DNA from: Mesostigma viride
Taxonomy: Eukaryota; Streptophyta; Mesostigmatophyceae; Mesostigmatales; Mesostigmataceae
Assembly (NCBI GenBank): GCA_009746045.1
Contig: RPFO01000240.1
Location: 62,001 to 126,000 of the forward strand
Length of the DNA: 64,000 nt
Direction of reading: 5' to 3'
Position 1 is the first letter of the stretch. Every line of letters begins with the position of its first letter. Positions 49,995 through 60,640 of the stretch are shown here, piece by piece. The notes beneath the pieces are model-generated. The model made no database searches. It was given only the letters and a program-made list of their open reading frames with translations, and was not told the origin of the DNA. The position numbers and the translations under genes are program-made.

Positions 49995-50879
49995 GTAGAG
50001 TTTCAACGGGCAAGTTGCAAACACGCACGTTACTTGATATTTTAATTATTTTTATTAATATTTTAATTTTAATTTTGTTTTTTTTTTTTTGAGACTATAT
50101 AGTTTGAGACAATTTGGTTTGAGACAATCACCACATTTCACTTTTGGTAGGGGGCGATAGCCCCCCCTCCCCCACTTTTTTCTTGTAGTCACTACTGCCT
50201 TTGACGTCATGCTCGCGCACCGTGCCGACTAGATGCTGACAGGGCTATCCGTCTGAGGTAACTCACATGAGCTCGCGAACAGTTCGCAAACTGGCCAGAT
50301 TTTGCCGCTTGGTTGCTCCAGGTTGCCTTCGAGGCTTCGACGTCATGTTTCCAGGTACATGGGCCTTTGACGTCATCTTCCCTGACGACTGTACTGGATG
50401 GCGACCTTTCGGCTGACAATCATCGGCAGACAATCATAGCAGCTATGATCAATGATTGTCTCAATAGCAGCTGTCTGTTCGGGGATTTGAAGGGGTCTAT
50501 TCTGATTTTGTATCTTTTCCGTGTCAATTATCATCCTTCTGTTGCCAGGCGGTTGGCAGCCTGGCAGGGAAAGCCAGGCTGGCAGGTAATGCCAGGGAAG
50601 ATATTGTAAATGTATGTTCTAGAAACGAGGGGATGTGCGCGCGCCGCAGAAACTATCTAGGGAAAGGAGCCGTAGGATGCTTGTTGAAGCTCCAAGGCGT
50701 GGCTGGACAGGAATTGTCCCCTCTGGAGTCTGGATACCCTACGAACCGCTGGAGGTGACCGAAACAATAAACGCGAAATAAAGGAGGGAGTCTGGGCATA
50801 ATCACCGCGAGGCCAGGGCTCTGCGCGCAAGTGGAAATCGTGGTCACGTGGCTGACCCGTGCTGAACCTGTGAGCAGTC
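49995..50879. other. flank with regulatory-like palindromes
   Basis: TGACGTCA palindromes (CRE-type) lie at 50202-50209 and 50368-50375, with a related CGACGTCA at 50338-50345. A perfect 10-bp inverted repeat AGACAATCAT...ATGATTGTCT lies at about 50430-50463. GCCAGG/CCTGGC inverted repeats lie at 50534-50595. These could belong to a promoter for the frame at 50880, but this is only positional. Confidence 0.35.
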
Positions 50880-51587
50880 ATGTTTAGCGAGTTTAGCTCG
50901 GGCCCCGCTTCTAAGAATGATGTCCGCGCTGTCGGCCGCCAAGTCGGCCGTGTTAACAAATCGGTTATCCGATTGGGGGAACAACAGAAGGAAATAGCGG
51001 AGCAGCAGCGGAAACAACAGGAGGACATCGCCAAGCAAGCCCTAAGAGAATCGAGGATTCAGCAGGAGGTGACGCTGTTCGCAATGATGCCGCCGGATGC
51101 ACGCTTGAAGTATTCAGAGGAACGGGAAAAAAAGCGGGCTGACCTAATGAAGCAGATCAGCGAGGCGTCCGCAGCTTTGGAAGCCCTTCCTGATGTAAAG
51201 AACGAAAGCGATGAGTTTTTCTGCGGCTGGAAGAGCCAGCTGCTCGGAGCTCTTTACGTCCCTATCATACTTCTATTCCCAATATGCCCGGCTGTCCTAC
51301 AGTGCAATCAGACGATGCCGAGCTGCCAAAGCGACTGCTGTGAGGTTAAGGCCTTTTGCGATCCTCAACAGTGTCCGTGCGGCGTCTTTATTCTGCTAGA
51401 CCATGAGACAGTAGTAACAACTGGGCGGCCTCCAAAGCCGGAACAGCTGCAGTCCCTCGAGGATGAGCTAGCCTTTTTGGTGGATGTCGACAAAGCGCTT
51501 TCGCGATTTGGCGGTGCATCATTCCTCATGGCCTCTGCGCGTGGCGCGTCGGCGCCGGAACCAGCAGCAGCAACTAATCAGATTTGA
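50880..51587 (+). CDS. possible host or orphan gene, coiled coil plus Cys-rich segment
   Basis: A 235-codon frame beginning MFSEFSSGPASKNDVRAVGR. Residues about 20-75 are strongly coiled-coil (VNKSVIRLGEQQKEIAEQQR, then KQQEDIAKQALRESRIQQE) and 80-105 are charged helix. Residues about 118-165 are hydrophobic then Cys-rich (LYVPIILLFPICPAVL; SCQSDCCEVKAFC), and the C-terminus is helical then Ala/Ser-rich. No family recognised. The Cys-rich middle could be an unspliced intron, because GT and AG dinucleotides lie suitably near 51258 and 51446. It is the only frame in the 10-kb non-transposon flank that looks like a real protein. Confidence 0.45.
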   Translation: MFSEFSSGPASKNDVRAVGRQVGRVNKSVIRLGEQQKEIAEQQRKQQEDIAKQALRESRIQQEVTLFAMMPPDARLKYSEEREKKRADLMKQISEASAALEALPDVKNESDEFFCGWKSQLLGALYVPIILLFPICPAVLQCNQTMPSCQSDCCEVKAFCDPQQCPCGVFILLDHETVVTTGRPPKPEQLQSLEDELAFLVDVDKALSRFGGASFLMASARGASAPEPAAATNQI

Positions 51588-52419
51588 TTGATTGCAGCTC
51601 CCCGTTTCTTGCTTTGACTATTTTGGCAAGCCAAATTGCCGTGTGGCTGATCATGTGGGGTATTCAAGGGATTTGCTCGACCAAAATGTGAGGTGGGACC
51701 AGTAAGCTGAAATATTTTAGTATGTAGAACACCCACATAAATATGGCAATGCTGCAAAAATTTACAAAATTTACAACAATCAATCAGAGGTAGCAGCAGG
51801 GAATATGATGAAACCTTACCTGATTGGCGTAGAATTCAGTGTGTGTGTTTTTTCCCTGTTGTATGTATATGTGGGTATGTACACCGTCCGCACTGGTTGT
51901 TTTATATATTATTCTGTACACTGTCCACATTGCTGAGGTAAATTTAATTCCTAATTACGGATAAAATTCCGGCGGCTGAGCATTTACTGCTTACCCCAGC
52001 AATTATTAGCTTAGAAACCCTAGGATTTAGAAACCCAAGGCCACATTTGGCATTTGCACGTTATGCCTTATCTATTTACCACTGGTGCATGATGTCATAT
52101 GCTGTCTTCAAAGAAAGTAGATTAATATCGCTGGCATGATGACTTGGTGACTTGCTAACTTGCCGACATGCTGGCCCCAGCAATTATTAGCTGAGAAACC
52201 CAGGCAGTCTTAAACTTGCTGGCAAGCTGAGGATCATATTTTAACCCGTGTTTTTTTAATTAGAACGCGATATATCGCGCTGTAAGCTTTTTTTAGAACG
52301 CGTATAGCACCTAAGGAAAAATTTTTTTCATGGTCATATATTAATTCACAAGTGATTTATCTAGTACCAAATCCGAAAGGCTTGCATCACTCCCCGGACA
52401 GGAGAACTTTTGCGGATGA
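51588..52419. other. AT-rich flank, nothing recognised
   Basis: No coding potential. CCCCAGCAATTATTAGCT occurs twice (about 51995 and 52171), each followed by GAGAAACCC-like sequence, as a short direct repeat. Confidence 0.45.
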
Positions 52420-52644
52420 CTGTAGGTGTAAGTTGGCGATGCCATGGTAACCGGAGACGTCCGTCCTATAGTCAGCGAAAGTTGGTGCGAGAGGTCCCCA
52501 GTTCGATTCCGGTCGGATTCATTTGCAGATCGCGTTTTTCCGCGTTTTCCGCGGCCCGGCACTGAACGCAAATGGTTTTCACCTTTGCGGAGTGCCTGAT
52601 CAGAATATATTAATTAATTAATTAATTAATTAATTAATTAATTA
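52420..52644 (+). repeat. tRNA-like SINE with (TTAA)n tail
   Basis: TAGTCAGCGAAAGTTGG followed about 20 bp later by AGTTCGATTCC resembles pol III A and B boxes. A body of about 100 bp ends in nine or so TTAA units (52606-52644). No flanking duplication was found, so it may be old or truncated. Confidence 0.45.
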
Positions 52645-52729
52645 GGAACATAACTCCGTTGGGAGTCGGGGTAAAATTGGCTCTTTTTTAGCAAATTTAG
52701 CAAATTAGCAAATTAGCGGAAGGCGGGGG

Positions 52730-53290
52730 CCGAGATTAATTAAGAGGTACCTTGAAATTAAATAAGACGCATACCTCTATCGAAATATATGTTTGGAGGC
52801 AAGTTTCTATTGGCGTTAATTTGTACTATTGTACGACAACTGTCAAGGGTTACGGCATGTACTGAAATCGCGGATACTTTCTAGATCGATTGCGCATTCG
52901 ACGGGCAGAGCTGCGGTTGAAAGTACTGTACGTGGGGGGGGACGGTGTTACAACGGGGGGGGGACGCATTTATGGGGGGGGGGGACGGTGTTACAACGGG
53001 GGGACGGTGTTACAACGGGGGGACGGTGTTACAACGGGGGGCGAGATTAATTAAGAGGTAAGTTACCTTGAAATTAAATAAGACGCACGCCTCTATCGAG
53101 ATATATGTATGGAGGCGAGTTTCTATTGGCGTAAATTTGTAGTATTGTACGAAAACTGTCAAGGGTGACGGAAAGTACTGAAATCGCGGAAGTGTCGCGG
53201 GGACGTTTCTACTTTCTAGATCGATTGCGCATTCGACGGTTAAGAGGCAGAGGTGCGGTCGACTGGCAGTACTGTACGACGGTGTTGGAC
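52730..53290. repeat. direct duplication enclosing a G-rich minisatellite
   Basis: Two diverged copies (about 52732-52945 and 53042-53285) share GAGATTAATTAAGAGGTA, GAAATTAAATAAGACGCA, TTCTATTGGCGT and TTTCTAGATCGATTGCGCAT. Between them, 52932-53041 holds four copies of GGACGGTGTTACAACGGGG plus poly-G runs of up to twelve, likely able to form G-quadruplexes. Confidence 0.7.
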
Positions 53291-54992
53291 GGAATTTCCG
53301 GTTAGCGATGCGGTATAAAGCTTTGCATGTCACGTTGTCGGATCTTAGCCCTTGCGTCGCGCTATGCTGTGGCGAACTTATTCTCCGCCGTCAGATTGCA
53401 CCGTCGATGAGCGTCGATGCTCGTCGATGAACCCAACGCAAGCCATGTGACGGAAAGAAGTAATAATTGGTGCGGCGGCCTATAAGGCTGAGTTTGGTAA
53501 AGTACGGAACTTGTATCCCGGCGACTCCGCGTCGAGCAGTCCGCAGGTAGTCCGCCGGCGTTAATTTGTTAATTTTGTTAATTTGTAAACTGGGGACAAC
53601 CTAGTCAGTAAAAAAAGTCAGTCCGTTGGGAGTATATGTAGCACATAGCCCAGAGAAGGGGCATATGGCCTATCATACATTCTAAGCTACTTCCTGCAGG
53701 GGTGGGAATGTAAAGGACCCTTGCTCTAGGTGCACCAGGGCACTTGCATCCCCATGATCTTCAAGCTATGCCCAGCGAAGGGGGAGCCTGTCATGGGGGG
53801 GAAGATCAGCATAGCTATACAAAAAAGCTAGGGCAGGGCGTCTCAGCAGAGAGTTACTCCCTGCATGGTCACAACATAACTAAATAAAGCTAGGCATCAT
53901 CTGGAGGTATGATGGTCATATATACTTTCCTGAAAGCCCATAAATCAAAGGATTTTTTGAGCTACTCAGACCTACAAAATGCTTATTCATTAGAGAGATA
54001 CACTGGTTTGAATACAGGGGGGTCTGACCATGACCGCGATTTCTTGACCCTAGGTCACAAGTCATGTGCTTATTCACAAATGGTTCATGAAAAAAATCTG
54101 GCTTCTTGCACGAGCTATGGGCAACATATGCAGGATCTGTGAAACAAAACTCAGGCCCATTGGGCCACTGGAGCTATTTTTCATTAGCATCACAATTACA
54201 ACGCAGTACAACGCAGTGGGAAACATGAGAGCCCTTCACATTACATTACGCAACGACACGAGCCCCATAAACGGGGCCATAGTGAGCTTGGAGGGTCAAA
54301 ACGTTGAAAATAGGTGTTGTATAAGTTATACAGCATCAAACATGCATCAAACATCATGGCTGGATGACCTAATATGACTGAATCAGGCAGCCATAGCCAA
54401 AGCATCATCCACTCTCACAACGTGTTGAGCACATGCCTCGTGGGAACGGAGGTGCTGGGTTTTTCATTCCATAACGCGTGCAATACTGAAAGAAAGAGGC
54501 ACGTGTAATGCAAGGCTTGGATAGGTTGAGTGATCCATGAGCTTACATGCAGGCAAAGATGACGCTGGAATGCATGCTAGCAAATGGTGGCGAGACGCTA
54601 ACAACACATGATTATACACCATGATTATGGGCACCTAGGTGATCTTCTTGCACAATCAACGCAGTATAAACAACATCCAATCCTCACGATATATGCACGG
54701 CTTGACGACGTATACAGCACCTAAATACTGCACAACTGCAACCTGCTATGGCTGACATGCGAGCAACGTCGAGTAGGATGGCGGTCTTAGAGAGGCTGGG
54801 CAGAGGTCGGTAGAAATAAGTGGAAAACTGGCAGAAACTAGGTAGAAACACGATATACTTACGCCTGCAAGCACTATTGAGCCGGTGGCAGAGGCCATTT
54901 CCTGGAAAATACAGCATACCGTTGCAAATATAGCCACGGTCACGCCTTACGCTATTTGCAGGCACCATCATGCCCGGAGCTACCCAGTAAAA
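53291..54992. other. flank without a recognised gene
   Basis: Short chance frames only. A GTCGATGA/GCGTCGATGCTCGTCGATGA repeat lies near 53404-53430. Nothing else supportable. Confidence 0.45.
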
Positions 54993-54997
54993 GTCTG

Positions 54998-55823
54998 TGT
55001 TAGGGATATTATATCCACCTGGCCACAATATATCCCAGCCTGATTTATTTCTTGTTGGATTTATTCCATATGGACTGGGAATTTGATAGCTATGATGAGC
55101 TAGATGGAACAGGCTCAATGAGCTGATCAATATTCATGTGCCATAGTCCTATACTTAATATAAATTAAATTTAATTTAAATGGATGACTTGTAACCTGAG
55201 TCAGCCTAGTAGCATCACGTATTTGATTGACAAGTGGTGCTATGGCCTATTGGACAAGTGTTTGGTCCATGAGCTGACAAGTGATGGCAGCTCATGATGA
55301 CACATGTTATCACTTACATGATGACAAGTGGGTAGACTCATTGCATGACACTTGTCACTCCAAGGAGAAGAGATGTGTCACTTTATTAATCATGTTATGT
55401 GGCACATTATTACGTAGACACTTGGCATCTAGCTATTATGCCAGCTCATTGGATCATGTCTAGAATGTTCTAGGAATGTTCTAAGAATATGCCAGGAATA
55501 TTCCTGGAATATACTGAGAATATGCTGGGAATATGCTAGGATTATGCTAGGATGTTTCTACAAGCTTCTGTGATGATGTCATTGCTGATGTCATCCTTCC
55601 TAGCCTAAAAGGTATAAAAGGAAACTGCCCCCTAAGGGCAGGTACCTCCATTCAACCTCCATTCAAGCTCTTCTCCAACTATTATATTCTAATAAAGCCA
55701 TTTATTCTTCCACGTAAATTGTCTTCAACCTCTCTTTCTTTCAGCACCTGCAAGGTGTGTGGGTAGCAAGGCCAAGCACAAGGCATTGTGTAAAACCCAT
55801 TAGTTTCCTCTACTTTTCCAACA
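54998..55823 (+). repeat. Cop-D 5' LTR (826 bp)
   Basis: Contains a TATAAAAG box at 55613-55620 and AATAAAGCC near 55691 for polyadenylation. A row of GAATNTTC units lies at 55463-55503 and GAATATGCT repeats follow to about 55550. Confidence 0.94.
55463..55515 (+). promoter_or_regulatory. heat-shock-element-like array in Cop-D LTR
   Basis: GAATGTTC at 55463 and 55474 and GAATATTC at 55496, with further GAA/TTC units between. GAAnnTTC is the core of heat-shock factor sites, although here successive units are 3 bp rather than 2 bp apart. It sits about 100-150 bp upstream of the TATAAAAG box. The same array occurs in the 3' LTR at about 59527. Confidence 0.45.
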
Positions 55824-55835
55824 TGGTATCGGAGG
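55824..55835 (+). promoter_or_regulatory. Cop-D primer-binding site
   Basis: TGGTATCGGAGG next to the LTR, identical to Cop-A. Confidence 0.87.
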
Positions 55836-55842
55836 ATTGTTC

Positions 55843-57933
55843 ATGAGCTCCAAGAAGACCACCAAGAAACCCAGCCCAGTTACAAGCTCCATGGCAAGCG
55901 AGGTGGACTACACTCCTATGCTGAATGTGTGCTCCAAGATGGTGCTGAAATTTGACGGCACAAGTTTACGTGGCTGGGAGGAGACCAAGACATCCCTTGA
56001 GGGCTTCTGTCGCTTCTACGGGGTTAAGGATGTTCTGCTTGGCACCAAGGAGGACCCGAAGGCTGACATGGCTGTCGGCCTTGTCATCTCAGCTGCACTT
56101 GTTGGAGAAGCGAGGCGCATCCTATCGCTCGTGCCAGACCAATCTGGCAGCAAGCTCTACAAGACGCTGAGGGAGGTCTACGAGCAGCAAAAGCTCACCA
56201 AGAGCCACCGGATGGACCTCAGGGTCCAGCTGCACAGGCTGCAAATGAAGCCAGGGGAGACCATGGGGCAGTATATCCTAAGGGGACTGCTGCTGCTGGC
56301 GGAGTACCGTGCTGTGGGGGGAGTCATGAGTGACCAAGACTTCGCAGCCATTCTCAAGAGCGGCCTGCCAGACAAATATCGCCCTGCGCTGATATCGGTG
56401 CTTTTCAAGGAGGAGGACAACTTGGAGGAGGTCAAGGCTGCGCTGCTGGAAGCGGAGGACATGCTGATGGGAGGGCGTTCTGCTGAAGCAAAGAAGGAGA
56501 GCTCATCGGACGGCCAGGCTTTCCGCACTACTACCAAGAAAAGGGGAGGAAAGCGGTGCTATCACTGCAAGAAGCTCGGGCACGTGGAGGCCCAGTGCTG
56601 GGAGAAGCATCCGGAGCTGAAGCAAGAACGCAAGAACCAGGCGACGCGACGGAACCACGCGACATCAGAGGCGAGAAAGGGGCACTCACCAGGTGCCAGC
56701 GAGGCGCACATCACCCAGGAGGCTGCAGAGCTGCCGTCCGGCTTCGTCTTCGCCACCATCGCCGAGTCGCCATCGCCGTCGGACACTGCTGCACTCACGC
56801 AATATGAAAAGAAGGCGCCGACCAGCTGGGTGCTGGATTCTGCAGCGAGCTGTCACATGACGCCATGCCCGTCGGATTTCGTGTGCCTGCACCCTCACAA
56901 CAGGGAAATCGCCGGCTCAGGCGGCAAACTGAAGGCGACAGCCATCGGGACTGTCAAGCTGAAGCTGCCGGGCCAGGAGGCAGACGTGCACCTCCAAAAC
57001 GCGCTGCTCGTTCCAAAGCTGAGCACCCGACTTTTATCTGTCGGCCAGCTCGTCAAGGATGGCCACAACGTCGACCTCGTCAGGCGGGTTGCTGTGCTGG
57101 ACAGCAGGCCCTGCAGCATCGTGACGAGGAACAACGCCTACTTTTTGCCCGCGCGCGGTGCGGACGCAGCGATGGACGCCATCCCAGAGCTGAAATCTTC
57201 GGCGACGAGCTTCAAGGACGTCGACGCTGCCTGTCAAGGGCAGAAAATGGCGAGCAGCGAGCGCAGCATCTCACGTGCCTCGGGACACGCGGCGGAGTGG
57301 CTGGCCGTGGGCCTAACGGTCATACTGGCCATGCTTGCCCGTGTATGCGGGATCGGGGGCGGCCTACTGGGCATTACTCGCACACTGCGTGGCTTTATAT
57401 ACTCTGCGCCGGCCCAGTGTAAGTTCACGCCAATTCGAGAAGTTTCCAGCGCAATGGAGAAAACCGTGTCAGACGCTGAAGTACTTCCAGAAACCGCGGT
57501 CCAGAACAGCCCAGTGCATGCGGAGCGCGTTGTCGCCGCCAGCATACCAGGTGATACTGGTGCTAGTAACCCAAGTCCGGCGACCAGACCAAAGGCGCGG
57601 CGCTCGAACGCTGCCAGCCTAACTGAGGGGGAACAAATTCGTGACGCGAGGGCGAAATCGACCAAGCTGCCAAATTTTTCGAAGTCCTGGACTGCCAAGT
57701 CCGGTGCTGGCGCGAGGCCTCGAGCGAGCCGACGACGACGTGGACAGCGACCTGTCAGCCACAGTGCTGTCAAGCACCAACGGTCAAGTCGACTGCAAAA
57801 TGCTGCCAAGGTATCACGTCGGTCAGTTTACGGTGTTCGGCCAGGCCATGGCATTTGCAATTGCGCTAGCTGCAACGACCCTTGGAAATTGTCGCCCAGG
57901 ATGCACAGACCCCACTCCTCAAGGTTGCCCTAA
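55843..57933 (+). CDS. Cop-D Gag-protease polyprotein with unusual C-terminal tail
   Basis: An intact frame; ATG at 55843 (MSSKKTTKKPS) or at 55891 (MASEVDYTP), the latter matching Cop-A. Copia-type Gag core (LREVYEQQKLTKSHRMDL, LQMKPGETMGQYILR); standard zinc knuckle CYHCKKLGHVEAQC near residue 240; AAELPSGF linker; protease WVLDSAASCHMTPC near residue 330 (DSA, as in Cop-A) with LLVPKLSTRLLSVG. Beyond about residue 430 there is no integrase. Instead ~250 residues include a hydrophobic stretch near residue 486 (EWLAVGLTVILAMLARVCG) that could span a membrane, then a basic Arg/Ser-rich end. The tail is not similar in sequence to that of Cop-A. Confidence 0.88.
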   Translation: MSSKKTTKKPSPVTSSMASEVDYTPMLNVCSKMVLKFDGTSLRGWEETKTSLEGFCRFYGVKDVLLGTKEDPKADMAVGLVISAALVGEARRILSLVPDQSGSKLYKTLREVYEQQKLTKSHRMDLRVQLHRLQMKPGETMGQYILRGLLLLAEYRAVGGVMSDQDFAAILKSGLPDKYRPALISVLFKEEDNLEEVKAALLEAEDMLMGGRSAEAKKESSSDGQAFRTTTKKRGGKRCYHCKKLGHVEAQCWEKHPELKQERKNQATRRNHATSEARKGHSPGASEAHITQEAAELPSGFVFATIAESPSPSDTAALTQYEKKAPTSWVLDSAASCHMTPCPSDFVCLHPHNREIAGSGGKLKATAIGTVKLKLPGQEADVHLQNALLVPKLSTRLLSVGQLVKDGHNVDLVRRVAVLDSRPCSIVTRNNAYFLPARGADAAMDAIPELKSSATSFKDVDAACQGQKMASSERSISRASGHAAEWLAVGLTVILAMLARVCGIGGGLLGITRTLRGFIYSAPAQCKFTPIREVSSAMEKTVSDAEVLPETAVQNSPVHAERVVAASIPGDTGASNPSPATRPKARRSNAASLTEGEQIRDARAKSTKLPNFSKSWTAKSGAGARPRASRRRRGQRPVSHSAVKHQRSSRLQNAAKVSRRSVYGVRPGHGICNCASCNDPWKLSPRMHRPHSSRLP

Positions 57934-58768
57934 TGTTTTGTCTGTGGGAAATGAACTTGTATGTCGACTTTTGTGTCGTGTTTGCTGGAACTTGTGAGGC
58001 GCCGTAAGCGTGCGTTTTCTGGTTCTTTATTTGTGTTCTTCCAGCAATTATGTGTTTATTTTGCCATGCGTTCAGTGGCGATGGCCCACGCATTTTGGTA
58101 TTGTTCCCACGAGACGTTTTCTACGTACCTGGAGTGTATATCCAGAGTTTTTGCACGCTATTTGTGGCACTGGTCTGCGGCGTAGTGAAGCGCCGTTGTA
58201 TCGTCGTCTACGACCTGTTTTCGTGAGTTAAGTGCCTGTGACGCGTGTGTTATTTTGTTTTGTGCTGAGAGCATTGCTTGTATGCAAATGCTTACGTCCT
58301 TTGTGTCGAATTCGGCTGTGCACTTCGGCATAGCCTGTAATGTCGGACGTAATGTTTACTCTCGGGCATTGATTTGTGAATCGTGACGAAGAAATCGTTA
58401 CTTGTGTTCGCCTTTGTGGCGGTAATGTTTTGCACGTCCTGTTTTCTTTGCTATGAAGCGTGTTTATCTGTTATGGCCACTGTGTTCTGTGTCGAAGGTT
58501 GTATTGTACCTTGTTTGTGTGGCATTTGTTGCCATGTTTGTTTGTTCACCCCGTTTAAATATTGGCGTAAAACGTGATGTTGGTGTCATTAATTTTGTGA
58601 GATGGCGTATGTTATGTTGCTCCGTGTGTGTACAGCACGTAATGTTGCCGTTACCCTACCTCTATACCGTTTGGGTTAGCTCATAGGGACCTTGTTTGTT
58701 GGCATGTGTTGCCGTATTGTATGTGTGGGACTGTGTGGCCCTATTGTGTCCATGGGCAGCCGCTTTGA
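57934..58768 (+). other. Cop-D non-coding tail
   Basis: T/G-rich sequence in place of pol. Only short frames rich in Phe, Val and Cys, as expected from its base composition. Confidence 0.6.
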
Positions 58769-59080
58769 GTGAGGGGGGAATGTAGCATCTAGAGCACTTT
58801 TTCCAACTAAGGGTTGGATATCAGCCATCCAGGATGGGCAGCTAGTGCGTTGCTGCTATGGTTGGACACTCATTCGCGTTGCCGGGGGGGGGATCAGTGG
58901 CGGTAGTGCGGCTCATGACCGCATGTTGGAGCTTCAAGCGTTTCACGAGGACGGCATCTTCATTTTCAGTTGCACCATGCTAGCAACTGGACGGCATGCT
59001 ACGAGCATGTGGTTAAGGGGGGTGTTGAGATTCCACCTACCCAGACATCTTTTGCATTGTGCCCATGTGGCTAAGGGGGG
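58769..59080 (+). promoter_or_regulatory. Cop-D polypurine tract with upstream copies
   Basis: TAAGGGGGG next to the 3' LTR (59072-59080). Earlier copies: GTGAGGGGGGAA at 58769, a GGGGGGGGGA run at 58884 and TAAGGGGGG at 59014-59022. The last is followed by TGTTGAGAT, close to the LTR start TGTTAGGGAT. The last two sit in a 58-bp spaced repeat (CATGTGGYTAAGGGGGGTGT). Confidence 0.7.
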
Positions 59081-59887
59081 TGTTAGGGATATTATATCCA
59101 CCTGGCCACAATATATCCCAGCCTGATTTATTTCTTGTTGGATTTATTCCATATGGACTGGGAATTTGATAGCTATGATGAGCTAGATGGAACAGGCTCA
59201 ATGAGCTGATCAATATTCATGTGCCATAGTCCTATACTTGGACATGGATGACTTGTAACCTGAGTCAGCCTAGTAGCATCACGTATTTGATTGACAAGTG
59301 GTGCTATGGCCTATTGGACAAGTGTTTGGTCCATGAGCTGACAAGTGTTGGCAGCTCATGATGACACATGTTATCACTTACATGATGACAAGTGGGTAGA
59401 CTCATTGCATGACACTTGTCACTCCAAGGAGAAGAGATGTGTCACTTTATTAATCATGTTATGTGGCACATTATTACGTAGACACTTGGCATCTAGCTAT
59501 TATGCCAGCTCATTGGATCATGTCTAGAATGTTCTAGGAATGTTCTAAGAATATGCCAGGAATATTCCTGGAATATACTGAGAATATGCTGGGAATATGC
59601 TAGGATTATGCTAGGATGTTTCTACAAGCTTCTGTGATGATGTCATTGCTGATGTCATCCTTCCTAGCCTAAAAGGTATAAAAGGAAACTGCCCCCTAAG
59701 GGCAGGTACCTCCATTGAACCTCCATTCAAGCTCTTCTCCAACTATTATATTCTAATAAAGCCATTTATTCTTCCACGTAAATTGTCTTCAACCTCTCTT
59801 TCTTTCAGCACCTGCAAGGTGTGTGGGTAGCAAGGCCAAGCACAAGGCATTGTGTAAAACCCATTAGTTTCCTCTACTTTTCCAACA
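59081..59887 (+). repeat. Cop-D 3' LTR (807 bp)
   Basis: Direct copy of the 5' LTR without the AT-rich change; TATAAAAG at 59677-59684. Followed by GTCTG. Confidence 0.94.
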
Positions 59888-59935
59888 GTCTGCACAAATC
59901 TCGGTTTAGCCGAGAGTCCGGGCGTTCGGAATGAA

Positions 59936-60640
59936 TAAAGTTAGCATATTGGGGCACCAATGTGCTAGATGGATGCAGGTTGAGGAGACCTTTCCAACGC
60001 CGTGTCAACCGCCTAGAACAGACGAGGAACTAGAGAGATATCAGGTCCCGAGGTACTGCCGACCGGCGGGCGAGGGCGGTGCACTCTCAGGGCATAGTGG
60101 ACAGGACACGTGGCAGGCCGTGCCTGCACAGGCTTAGCCTGAACCCTCACGTGACTGGGACACAGTGTACTGAGGACGCAACGGTCCTGTGGCTAGTAGA
60201 AGCCAGTAGCCAGCCAGCAGGTCTGCAAGGATGTAAGTCCATGCAGGACTGTGGCAGGTCCTGTGCTGTCCTAGACACAGGATAGCCAGAGATTCCTGTA
60301 TGCTGCCTGCAACAAGGATGCAGGGCAGCGATACGAGGCTCTGGCAAAGTAGCGTTGCACAGCGTTGCTCATGACCGAGGAACAAGAGTTAGCATTTTGG
60401 GCAACCAATATGCTAAGTGGATGCAGTTTGGAAAGACGTTTCCAACGCCGTGCTGACCGCCTGAAACAGACAAGGGACGAGAAAGATATATGAGGTCCCG
60501 AAGTCCTAGCCGTCCATGGCCGACTAAGGTGCAGTCCTCTGGTATAGTGGACAGGACACGTGGCAGGCCGTGCCTGCACAGGCTTAGCCTGACTATCACG
60601 TGACTGTGGTCCACGTAGACCAGAGGAGCAGCAGTCTGTG
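59936..60640. repeat. diverged tandem duplication of about 447 bp
   Basis: The segment from about 59940 recurs from about 60388. Shared: GTTAGCAT, GGATGCAG, TTTCCAACGCCGTG and GGACAGGACACGTGGCAGGC with its flanks. No coding potential. Possibly tandem units of a repeat or part of an unrecognised element. Confidence 0.6.

Larger units (their letters stand above)
54998..59887 (+). mobile_element. Cop-D: gag-protease Copia-like LTR retrotransposon without polymerase
   Basis: LTRs are 826 bp (54998-55823) and 807 bp (59081-59887), TGTTAGGG...TTTCCAACA. The 5' copy carries an AT-rich change near 55158-55180 that accounts for most of the length difference. The duplication GTCTG lies at 54993-54997 and 59888-59892. 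Interior: primer site TGGTATCGGAGG, one intact ~697-codon gag-protease frame, about 1.1 kb of non-coding tail and a polypurine tract. No integrase, RT or RNase H. Its proteins are clearly related to Cop-A but the LTRs are not, so the plan has been kept across two families. Confidence 0.95.

Noticed and set aside
52605-52644. (TTAA)n and other simple tracts as a CRISPR-like or centromeric array
   Set aside because: Plain tetranucleotide microsatellite at the end of a SINE-like repeat.
58383-58577. Hydrophobic 64-codon frame in the Cop-D tail
   Set aside because: Expected from T/G-rich composition; not present in the Cop-A tail.
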